From DATDVC01 sp036517695 (GTDB lineage: Bacteria > Patescibacteriota > Minisyncoccia > Phycocordibacterales > WO2-35-19): DNA of 14,108 bases. The notes beneath the pieces were generated by a model. It saw only the letters and a list, made by a program, of their open reading frames with translations. It was not told the origin of the DNA and did not search any database. Of this stretch, positions 1-5,666 are shown piece after piece. Each line of letters begins with the position of its first letter. Positions within the stretch are counted from its first letter, which is position 1. The position numbers were made by a program, and so were the translations under genes. The stretch covers positions 1 to 14,108 of the forward strand of contig DATDVC010000008.1 in NCBI GenBank assembly GCA_036517695.1. The letters run 5' to 3'.

Positions 1-1433
1 ATTTTGTGATAGCTCCGGGCGGAGAGGTCGAGGGTTTTGGCTGAACGATTCAAAATATCTTTTACTTCATCAGAAATTTTCAAAATAGTAGCGATGTCTC
101 TAGCATTCATTTCGGAGTTGGTATTTATATTTCGCTTGGCTTCCTTAAATCTTTCATTTTGTATTTTCCTGGCTTCCATCACCCTTTCTCTTGAAGGAAT
201 GCTTTCACTCTTTTCTGCTTTCTCCGTGAGACGATCATGATCTACCTTTGAAACCTCAGTCCATATGTCTATACGATCTATAATAGGGCCCGAAATCTTT
301 CTTTTATACCTCTCAATCTGTAAAGCAGAGCAAGTACACGGCTTTCCCTTTATGCCAAAATTACCGCAAGGACATGGGTTCATGGCGGCTACGAGTATGA
401 AATGAGCAGGAAACTTTACAGTACCTTTGGCACGGGAGACTGAAACAACCCTTTCTTCCAGTGGCTCTCGGAGTGACTCAATCGCTTTGTTCTCGAATTC
501 TGGGAATTCATCAAGAAACAATATACCTTTATTGGCCAAAGTAACTTCTCCTGGTCTCGGGTTCGTGCCTCCTCCGATGATGGCGACATAAGAAGCGGTG
601 TGATGTGGGGAACGGAAAGGTCTTTCAGAAATCAAAAGATCATTCAGGACTCCGCTCATCGAATGTATCTCGGTCACTTCCAAAATTTCATCAAAAGAAA
701 GCGGAGGCAAAATGCTGGGCAGTGCCTTAGCGAGCATTGTCTTCCCTGTTCCCGGAGGTCCATAAAGAGCAATATTGTGTCCGCCAGCTGCTGCTATTTC
801 GAGCGCTCTCTTAGCGCTCTCCTGCCCTTTTATATCTGCAAGATCAAGAGAAATATTATGCAAATTTTTTATTTCTTTCTTCTTTTCTTGTTTTAATTTT
901 TGATTTATATCCGCATCATGAGCAACGTGATTTATTATTTCCTGCAAAGTTTTTGCGCCAAAAACAGCAATACCGTCTACCAAAGCAGCTTCCGGAGCAT
1001 TTTCAATCGGTAAATATATTTCTCTAAACCCTTTTTCCTTGGCTTTTCTGGCAAAGGCCAAAGCTCCTTTTACGGATCGTAGTGAGCCATCCAATGAAAG
1101 TTCTCCCAAAAATACCTTGTCTTTAGAGTCAAAAATAATATCTCCGTTTGCGAGCAAATATGAAAGAGCGATAGCCACATCAAGCCCCGACCCCTCTTTC
1201 CTGACTTCGGCCGGAGCGAGGGAGATCACCACTTTGTGATTTTTGGACTTTGGCGATTCAAAACCACTGTTTTTGACTGCGGCACTGATCCGATCTTTAG
1301 CTTCATCCACCGCTTTGTCTCCCATACCAACTATGGAAAAAGAATTCAGACCCCGAGAGAGGTCTGCTTCTACATCGACAATATAAGGTTTGAGGAGAGA
1401 GGCCTGTGCGCTGTGAACTTTAGCGTAACTCAT
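1..1433 (-). CDS. comM: ComM/YifB-family AAA+ ATPase (Mg-chelatase-like), 3' end cut by window
   Basis: Reading from the ATG at 1433 the frame stays open to base 3, giving 477 residues; the family is usually about 500-510 long, so only the last few dozen residues are missing beyond the left edge. An N-terminal Lon-protease-like domain (about residues 20-165) is followed by an AAA+ Mg-chelatase-type ATPase. Visible are Walker A GPPGTGKT (225-232), Walker B ILFLDEF (304-310), the family signature MNPCPCG (351-357) with a further CTC pair near 366-368, and SGPIIDRIDI (381-390). The start of the C-terminal Mg-chelatase domain is present. In naturally competent bacteria ComM is a hexameric helicase that aids branch migration of incoming DNA; that role here is inferred from family. 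The start lies one base after the stop of the upstream TraR/DksA-like gene, so translation is probably coupled. No strong ribosome binding site is seen. Confidence 0.93.
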   Translation of the reverse strand, partial: MSYAKVHSAQASLLKPYIVDVEADLSRGLNSFSIVGMGDKAVDEAKDRISAAVKNSGFESPKSKNHKVVISLAPAEVRKEGSGLDVAIALSYLLANGDIIFDSKDKVFLGELSLDGSLRSVKGALAFARKAKEKGFREIYLPIENAPEAALVDGIAVFGAKTLQEIINHVAHDADINQKLKQEKKKEIKNLHNISLDLADIKGQESAKRALEIAAAGGHNIALYGPPGTGKTMLAKALPSILPPLSFDEILEVTEIHSMSGVLNDLLISERPFRSPHHTASYVAIIGGGTNPRPGEVTLANKGILFLDEFPEFENKAIESLREPLEERVVSVSRAKGTVKFPAHFILVAAMNPCPCGNFGIKGKPCTCSALQIERYKRKISGPIIDRIDIWTEVSKVDHDRLTEKAEKSESIPSRERVMEARKIQNERFKEAKRNINTNSEMNARDIATILKISDEVKDILNRSAKTLDLSARSYHK

Positions 1434-1434
1434 C

Positions 1435-1806
1435 CTATTCCATATGCGCCTTGCAGGTGCGGGCGGCTTGGTTGGCCTCGAGACGGTCTTTTTCGATAGG
1501 CGCTCCACATACTTCACAAAAACCGTATTCCCCTTTTTCGATTTTGGCGAGAGCGTCTTTGATGTCGTTGTATCTGATCTCGAGCTCTTTCAAGATGGCT
1601 GTATTGCTCTCGTATTCTTCTATCTTGTCAGCGGTCTCATTTTCGTCTGCGCTGTCAATGCTTAAATCCGCCGGTTCCGCCTCCCAATCTTTGGTATTGT
1701 CGGGGTTTTTTCTGCCCACATTTTCCAGCTCTTTCTCTACCAGAGAAAGCTCGTCCCCAAGTCTGTTTTTAAAATAGCCAATGTCGATATCTTCTCTTTT
1801 TTTCAT
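1435..1806 (-). CDS. TraR/DksA-type C4 zinc-finger regulator (123 aa)
   Basis: This short protein has an acidic, helical N-terminal part (about residues 10-90, with the DSADENETAD segment at 51-60) and a C-terminal zinc finger starting with CEVC (C97, C100). The second ligand pair is C118 and, by position, H121 instead of a fourth cysteine (CKAH). Such proteins bind the RNA polymerase secondary channel in the DksA/TraR family and alter promoter choice; whether this one does is inferred. Its length fits the short TraR/DksA-like proteins common in Patescibacteria rather than the roughly 150-residue DksA. An extended -10-like TGTTAAAAT (1816-1824, minus strand) ends 9 bases before the ATG, so the mRNA may have almost no leader. 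The stop codon is one base from the comM start, indicating a two-gene unit. Confidence 0.85.
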   Translation of the reverse strand: MKKREDIDIGYFKNRLGDELSLVEKELENVGRKNPDNTKDWEAEPADLSIDSADENETADKIEEYESNTAILKELEIRYNDIKDALAKIEKGEYGFCEVCGAPIEKDRLEANQAARTCKAHME

Positions 1807-1815
1807 GTTGCAAGC

Positions 1816-1824
1816 ATTTTAACA
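1816..1824 (-). promoter_or_regulatory. Extended -10 candidate for the TraR/DksA-like gene
   Basis: On the minus strand TGT-TAAAAT matches an extended -10 (TGn-TATAAT with one mismatch in the hexamer). It ends 9 bases before the ATG at 1806, which would leave a leader of only about 2-3 bases. No convincing -35 is seen. This lies in the 50-base gap after the upstream membrane-protein gene. Confidence 0.35.
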
Positions 1825-1856
1825 CAATGGCCTTATCTGGCAACAGTTCGGGTGCC

Positions 1857-2780
1857 CTATCTGCTTATGGAGCGTGAGGCAAATATCTCCGTTAAATCTC
1901 TTATTGTGGATAAGTTGCTGGCGACGAGTATGGTTTTTCTGTCTAGAAAAGTGTAAGCAATAATAATCTTGCCTTGTTTATCAAATGCGGCTCTAATGTC
2001 CTTGTTATTGAGGAGGACATCTCTCCACTCATATTCTGTGTTGGTCAGAGGAGAGAGGGGGTTATTGTTTGCCACAATAAAAGAAAAGTCTTTAGGCATG
2101 TTCTTTTCCCAGTCAAGCATTGCAGAAAAGGCGACCCCAAAATCATCCACCAAAAAAATTATAAAATTGCCAACCCCTGTGTCTTCGGTGACTCTTCCCA
2201 ATACGAAGTTGTCTGCCAAAGTTCTTCCTAGAGAAAAATTGGTAGGTATGCCTACAAACTCAAAAAAATCTTTGGCGCTACTGAGCAGTTTGCCGTTGCG
2301 ATCAGATATCTTTATCAAGTCGATGCCATTTGGTGGTGGTAATTTTGCGAGTTCTTCTTCGAGAGAAGACTGATCAATGTTTGCTATAGTTGTCAAAGAA
2401 TTATAAGCGATAAGGTCGGTCTCGAACTTTATTTGAACGGTCGGTCTATTTATAAACTCTACTATGTAAAAGGAGGCGCTAACCCCTGCGGCCAAAAGAG
2501 CCAGACTCAAAGCGATCATGGTCACGTTTACCTGGAAATTGCTTTTAGAATGTTTTTGCGCCGGCTTCTCTCCCCTTTTTATCGCCTCTTCTTCTCTTTT
2601 CTCCTCCCTTTCTTTTTCTTTGAGTTTGACCGAGATGACCGATTCATCCTTTTCTCTTATAAACTGCGCCATGTCGCCCTGATAAGTGCGCAAAGCGGAG
2701 AGTTTTTGTTTGTTGTGAAGCTCTTCGACAACCTTACCAAAATTATCAGGAACTTCCCCCTCCTTTTTTTCAGAGTTCAT
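1857..2780 (-). CDS. One-pass membrane protein of unknown function (307 aa)
   Basis: I do not recognise a named family. The first 80 residues are hydrophilic and very rich in Lys and Glu (for example KEKEREEKREEEAIKRGEK at 54-72), suggesting a helical cytoplasmic arm. One hydrophobic segment at about 84-108 (VNVTMIALSLALLAAGVSASF) is a likely membrane anchor. The remaining 200 residues, with many short beta-like stretches (QIKFETDLIAYNSL, ILVASNLSTIRDL), would then face outside. There is no signal peptidase motif or cysteine pattern. The gene starts 16 bases after the pnp stop. A perfect TATAAT (2787-2792, minus strand) sits 6 bases before the ATG, so it may be transcribed from its own leaderless start as well as from pnp. 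The coding call is firm because of length and downstream spacing; the function is open. Confidence 0.8.
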   Translation of the reverse strand: MNSEKKEGEVPDNFGKVVEELHNKQKLSALRTYQGDMAQFIREKDESVISVKLKEKEREEKREEEAIKRGEKPAQKHSKSNFQVNVTMIALSLALLAAGVSASFYIVEFINRPTVQIKFETDLIAYNSLTTIANIDQSSLEEELAKLPPPNGIDLIKISDRNGKLLSSAKDFFEFVGIPTNFSLGRTLADNFVLGRVTEDTGVGNFIIFLVDDFGVAFSAMLDWEKNMPKDFSFIVANNNPLSPLTNTEYEWRDVLLNNKDIRAAFDKQGKIIIAYTFLDRKTILVASNLSTIRDLTEIFASRSISR

Positions 2781-2786
2781 TTTTAT

Positions 2787-2792
2787 ATTATA
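2787..2792 (-). promoter_or_regulatory. TATAAT -10 box giving a leaderless start
   Basis: The minus strand reads TATAAT, then exactly 6 bases, then the ATG at 2780. With the usual 6-7 base distance the transcript would start on the start codon itself. No clear -35 is present (the best position reads TTTCAT), so the call depends on the -10 match and the spacing. Confidence 0.4.
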
Positions 2793-2796
2793 CTAC

Positions 2797-4926
2797 CTAT
2801 TTCTTCTGGATGAAATTTGGATCGGCGTCTTTGATGGAGAGCTTCAGGCGACCTTTTTCGTCAACGTCTTTGATCACTACTGGCACTTTCATGCCGACTT
2901 TTAGATAGTTTTCCACTTTATCAATTCTGAAATTTGCAATTTCAGAAACATGCACCAATCCGTCGGTTTTGTTGCCCAGCTTCACTATGGCGCCAAAATC
3001 GGCGACCCTCACCACTTCGCCTTGGTATTTTTCTCCCGGCTTAAATTCTTTAACAATTTCTTCTATCAAAGCCAAAGCCATTTCGGCGCCAACTTTGTCT
3101 CCGGTTACGAAAATGGTGCCATCGTCCTCGATGTCTATCTCCACTCCGGACTTTTCTTTGATTTCGTTGATCACTTTTCCGCCGGTGCCGATGACCATAC
3201 CTATCTGATCAATCTTGATTTTCATTGTAAATATTCTCGGCGCGCGAGGAGAAAGCTCTGCTCTAGGTTTGTCTATCTCTTTTTCTATTACATCCATTAT
3301 TTTTAGTCTTGCGGTCTTAGCTTTTTCAAAAGCTTCTTTCAAAATTTCTAGACTAATGCCGTCAACTTTGACGTCCATTTGCACTGCGGTTACACCGTCT
3401 CTTGTGCCGGCCACTTTGAAGTCCATGTCTCCATGCTCATCTTCTGGACCCTGTATGTCAGTTAAAACTTTGTAATTTAAAATTTTATCCCTCGCTTCCG
3501 CTCGGGACTTCGCTCCGCTCAGCATCAGGCCCGACGCGATACCGGCAACCGGTTTCTTTATAGGCACGCCGGCATCCATCAGAGCCAAAGTTGAACCGCA
3601 AACAGAGCCCATCGAAGTGGAGCCGTTTGAAGCGAGGGCCTCCGACACTATTCTTATAGTGTAAGGAAAATCTTCTTTTTTGGGCAGAATCGGAAGAAGA
3701 GCTTTTTCCGCCAGAGCTCCGTGGCCGACCATTCTTCTGTTGGTGACCCCGATCCTCCCCACCTCTCCGGAAGAAAATGGCGGAAAATTGTAATGATGCA
3801 TAAATCGTTTGTCGGTATGTATCTCCATGCCGTCGATGACTTGAGAATCTCCCGGTGATCCGAGTGTAAGCGCCGAAAAAATATGGGTGCCTCCTCTGTA
3901 AAATATTCCGGAACCGTGAAGCACGGGAGAAACTCCGCCAGCTTTCGCAAAAAGCGGTCGAAGCTCGTCAAACCCTCTCCCATCAAACCGCTTTTCCTTT
4001 TCAATGGCTTGGGTATGTATAAAGTCGTTGATTGCCCCATGGAAAAGCTTGGTCGCCGCTTTGTGGTCAAAGTCAGGCATTTCTGTTTCCAAAAGATTGA
4101 ACCACTCTTCTTCCAGGGCGTAAATTTTATCTTTGCCGGCCTCACCCATTGTCTCCGGGAGTTTCGGCAATATTTTTTCATCGAATACCGCTTTCAGAGT
4201 TTCTGGTATTTCGGTTTTTTTGTATTCCTGTTTTGGTTTGCCAATTTCAGCGATAATCCCCGCCTGCCATTTTTGGATTTTATCGAGTTCCTCCCGCGCT
4301 CTCTCAAGGGCTTTCATTAATATTTCTTCTGACACCTCGTTTGCTCCAACCTCGATCATGTTTATGGTGCCGTCCTTTCCGCATGCTATGAGGTCAAGCT
4401 CGTAGTCTTCGCTCGAGCGTTCTTCGTATGATGGGTTGATCAGGAATTCTTCGCTGTCTCTTTTTTTGCCGATCCGCACTCCGCCTACCGGGCCGTCCCA
4501 AGGTATTTTGGAAGTTCCCAGAGCGAGAGATGCGGCCGTGATGCCCAAAATGTCTGGGTCGTATTTGTCGAGGGAAAGTATTGTGATTACGACTTGCACT
4601 TCATTTCGCAAATCATGATCAAAAAGCGGACGTATGGTCCTGTCGACGATTCGGCCGGAGAGGATGGCCTCGTCAGAAGGTCTGCCTTCCCTCCTTATAA
4701 ATCTTGAGCCCAAAATTTGCCCAGAAGCGTAAAATCTCTCTTCGTATTCGACGGAGAGAGGAAAATACTCGAGATCTTTTTCTCCTTTTGACATTACCGC
4801 TGTCGCGAAGACGACGGTGTCGCCCATTCGTAGCATTACCGACCCGTGCGCATTTTCGGCCAAATCATTAAACTCCGCGACCAATTTTTCGCCATTTATC
4901 GCCAACTCGTATTTTTTGGTTTTCAT
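2797..4926 (-). CDS. pnp: Polyribonucleotide nucleotidyltransferase (PNPase)
   Basis: PNPase is the phosphorolytic 3'-5' exoribonuclease that degrades mRNA in the cytoplasm as a trimer. From the ATG at 4926 the protein has 709 residues, a normal length. In order: first RNase PH domain (about 10-140, with FIRREGRPSD at 77-86), helical linker (235-305), second RNase PH domain (about 315-555), KH domain (565-625, loop GTGG at 580-583) and S1 domain (630-700). The catalytic residues D496, D502 and K504 align with E. coli D486, D492 and K494. An extra stretch at 470-480 (SGAKSRAEARD) precedes the active-site loop and is encoded by a GC-rich repeat-like sequence. A longer reading frame begins at a TTG at 4935, but an extended -10 (TGCTATATT) covers that codon and leads to a transcript start at or next to the ATG, so I prefer 4926. 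Confidence 0.96.
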   Translation of the reverse strand: MKTKKYELAINGEKLVAEFNDLAENAHGSVMLRMGDTVVFATAVMSKGEKDLEYFPLSVEYEERFYASGQILGSRFIRREGRPSDEAILSGRIVDRTIRPLFDHDLRNEVQVVITILSLDKYDPDILGITAASLALGTSKIPWDGPVGGVRIGKKRDSEEFLINPSYEERSSEDYELDLIACGKDGTINMIEVGANEVSEEILMKALERAREELDKIQKWQAGIIAEIGKPKQEYKKTEIPETLKAVFDEKILPKLPETMGEAGKDKIYALEEEWFNLLETEMPDFDHKAATKLFHGAINDFIHTQAIEKEKRFDGRGFDELRPLFAKAGGVSPVLHGSGIFYRGGTHIFSALTLGSPGDSQVIDGMEIHTDKRFMHHYNFPPFSSGEVGRIGVTNRRMVGHGALAEKALLPILPKKEDFPYTIRIVSEALASNGSTSMGSVCGSTLALMDAGVPIKKPVAGIASGLMLSGAKSRAEARDKILNYKVLTDIQGPEDEHGDMDFKVAGTRDGVTAVQMDVKVDGISLEILKEAFEKAKTARLKIMDVIEKEIDKPRAELSPRAPRIFTMKIKIDQIGMVIGTGGKVINEIKEKSGVEIDIEDDGTIFVTGDKVGAEMALALIEEIVKEFKPGEKYQGEVVRVADFGAIVKLGNKTDGLVHVSEIANFRIDKVENYLKVGMKVPVVIKDVDEKGRLKLSIKDADPNFIQKK
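3487..3522 (-). repeat. GC-rich repeat-like in-frame insertion inside pnp
   Basis: On the minus strand two imperfect direct copies of GAGCGGA(A)GCGA are separated by a TCCC-containing spacer. The segment encodes residues 470-480, which have no counterpart in the E. coli enzyme, where GLV is followed closely by VLSDILGDED. The composition is unlike the surrounding codons. It resembles short palindromic or repetitive elements that insert in frame in other bacteria, but no second copy exists in this window, so mobility is an inference. Confidence 0.45.
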
Positions 4927-4933
4927 CTTGCAC

Positions 4934-4942
4934 AATATAGCA
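4934..4942 (-). promoter_or_regulatory. pnp: Extended -10 promoter candidate for pnp
   Basis: The minus strand reads TGC-TATATT, an extended -10 with one mismatch in the hexamer. It ends 7 bases before the ATG at 4926, so the transcript would start on or one base before the start codon. The -35 position (TTTTCT) is weak, as is common with extended -10 promoters. It lies just after a terminator, which makes an independent pnp promoter necessary. Confidence 0.45.
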
Positions 4943-4950
4943 CCAACCTC

Positions 4951-4987
4951 TAAAAGAGAAAAGCCTGACCTAGCGAGTGGGCAGGCT
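4951..4987 (-). terminator. Intrinsic terminator after the 72-aa gene
   Basis: On the minus strand a hairpin AGCCTG-c-CC / GG-t-CAGGCT (4982-4987 with 4962-4967, plus an inner CC/GG after one mismatch, loop of about 8) is followed at once by TTTTCTCTTTT. The hairpin begins inside the TAG stop of the upstream gene. Geometry and U-rich tail are typical of Rho-independent termination, although the tail is interrupted by C residues. Confidence 0.65.
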
Positions 4988-5204
4988 ATTCTAGTTGTCG
5001 TTTTCGTGCCGCGACCAATTTTGCAAGGAGTTTTATCTTTTCTCTATTCCTGTAAGCATCCTCCAGCCCAGCTGTTTCTATCAAATTTTCTGCAAAAGCA
5101 ATGAAGAATGTCTTTGGCAACCCCGCTTTGATTAGCTCGTCAATTTTGGTTCCAACTGACACATCGGCACGATCTAGATACGCTCCCAGTTCAGATATTT
5201 TCAC
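4986..5204 (-). CDS. Small helical protein of unknown function (72 aa)
   Basis: The reading frame starts at a GTG (5204) preceded by a strong ribosome binding site, AGAGGGGG, with about 5 bases of spacing; this is one of the few clear Shine-Dalgarno sites in the window and fixes the start. The product is mostly helical, with no hydrophobic membrane segment, a central AENLIETAGLEDAYRNREK part and a basic C-terminus (KLVAARKRQLE). I do not recognise the family. It is flanked by a perfect TATAAT upstream and an intrinsic terminator downstream, so it forms its own transcription unit. It is divergent from a HigA-like repressor gene and shares its control region, so it may be under that repressor's control, but a functional link is only inferred. 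Confidence 0.75.
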   Translation of the reverse strand: MKISELGAYLDRADVSVGTKIDELIKAGLPKTFFIAFAENLIETAGLEDAYRNREKIKLLAKLVAARKRQLE

Positions 5205-5229
5205 AGAAACCCCCTCTGCTTAAATTATA
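5205..5229 (-). promoter_or_regulatory. Promoter -10 and strong ribosome binding site for the 72-aa gene
   Basis: The minus strand carries a perfect TATAAT (5224-5229), and then AGAGGGGG about 5 bases before the GTG at 5204. The transcript would begin near 5217. No good -35 is present (the position reads ATAGCA, part of a repeated half-site), so this promoter may need an activator or may be weak. Confidence 0.5.
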
Positions 5230-5251
5230 CAGAATTAATTCATTTTTGCTA

Positions 5252-5281
5252 TTGACGTAGTTATAGCAAATTTGCTATTAT
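5252..5281 (+). promoter_or_regulatory. Sigma70-type promoter for the plus-strand regulator unit
   Basis: TTGACG (5252-5257), an 18-base spacer and TATTAT (5276-5281) make a good promoter with five of six matches in each box. Only 6 bases separate the -10 from the ATG at 5288, so the transcript probably starts on that ATG. Confidence 0.6.
5263..5278. promoter_or_regulatory. Perfect 16-base palindrome, probable operator
   Basis: ATAGCAAATTTGCTAT is a perfect palindrome lying between the -35 and -10 boxes of the plus-strand promoter and overlapping the -10. The half-site TTTGCTATT occurs again at 5245-5253, where the -35 of the divergent minus-strand promoter should be. This is the expected layout for a dimeric HTH repressor that controls its own gene and perhaps the divergent one. 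The likely binder is the HTH protein encoded at 5370-5660. Confidence 0.55.
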
Positions 5282-5287
5282 TGAATC

Positions 5288-5368
5288 ATGGGTTATCTCC
5301 TAAATAAAACACCAAGAAAAGAAATCGAACTAGTAGAAAGATATTATAAGTTAATCACCAAAAAATAA
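5288..5368 (+). CDS. 26-residue peptide ahead of the HTH regulator
   Basis: An ATG exactly where the transcript is predicted to start opens a 26-codon frame ending in TAA at 5366-5368, one base before the ATG of the HTH gene. The peptide is charged, with KTPRKEIELVERYYKL in its middle, and matches nothing I recognise. In HigBA-type operons this first position is normally held by a toxin of about 90-120 residues. It could be a remnant, a leader peptide that couples translation to the regulator (which has no ribosome binding site), or a true small protein. Confidence 0.45.
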   Translation: MGYLLNKTPRKEIELVERYYKLITKK

Positions 5369-5369
5369 C

Positions 5370-5660
5370 ATGATAAAAATTAAAGGCCACAAATTTTACA
5401 CATTCGAAGAAGTTTTTAAAAAGGATTTGAAATCTAAAACTTTTCGTGAAGCAGTTAATACAGAACTTGCGCAATTAAGAATGAAAAAGAAACTTCGAGA
5501 GACTAGACTTAAAAAAAGAATGTCTCAAGCAGAGTTGGCAAAGAAGGCAGATATGCCTCAGTCGGTTATCGCGCGTCTTGAGACGGGCGATGAAGGTTTT
5601 TCTTACGAAACTCTCCACAGAGTCGCATCCGCTCTCGGCAAAAAAATCCAGCTAGTCTAA
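5370..5660 (+). CDS. HigA-like XRE-family antitoxin/repressor (96 aa)
   Basis: The N-terminal part (HKFYTFEEVFKKDLKSKTFREA, positions 7-28, broken here for length) resembles the leader segment of HigA-type antitoxins, and residues 42-95 form a Cro/C1-type helix-turn-helix with the recognition segment PQSVIARLETG (63-73). Such proteins bind a palindromic operator as dimers and, in toxin-antitoxin pairs, neutralise the toxin encoded next to them. No toxin gene is visible here: the upstream frame has only 26 codons and the downstream neighbour is fusA on the other strand, 6 bases away. It is therefore either a solitary antitoxin-like repressor or the survivor of a decayed pair. The start lacks a Shine-Dalgarno site and follows the 26-codon frame by one base, which suggests coupled translation. 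Confidence 0.85.
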   Translation: MIKIKGHKFYTFEEVFKKDLKSKTFREAVNTELAQLRMKKKLRETRLKKRMSQAELAKKADMPQSVIARLETGDEGFSYETLHRVASALGKKIQLV

Positions 5661-5666
5661 TTTATT

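Noticed and set aside
600..896. Plus-strand 98-codon frame inside comM
   Set aside because: The minus strand encodes continuous ComM sequence with Walker motifs across this stretch.
3883..4320. Plus-strand open frame of 145 codons inside pnp
   Set aside because: It is the complement of a firmly identified PNPase coding region and has no family pattern of its own; the same applies to the other plus-strand frames inside fusA and the kinase.
4927..4935. TTG at 4935 as the pnp start (three residues longer)
   Set aside because: The extended -10 TGCTATATT overlaps this codon and the ATG at 4926 lies at the expected transcript start; the extra residues match nothing in the family.
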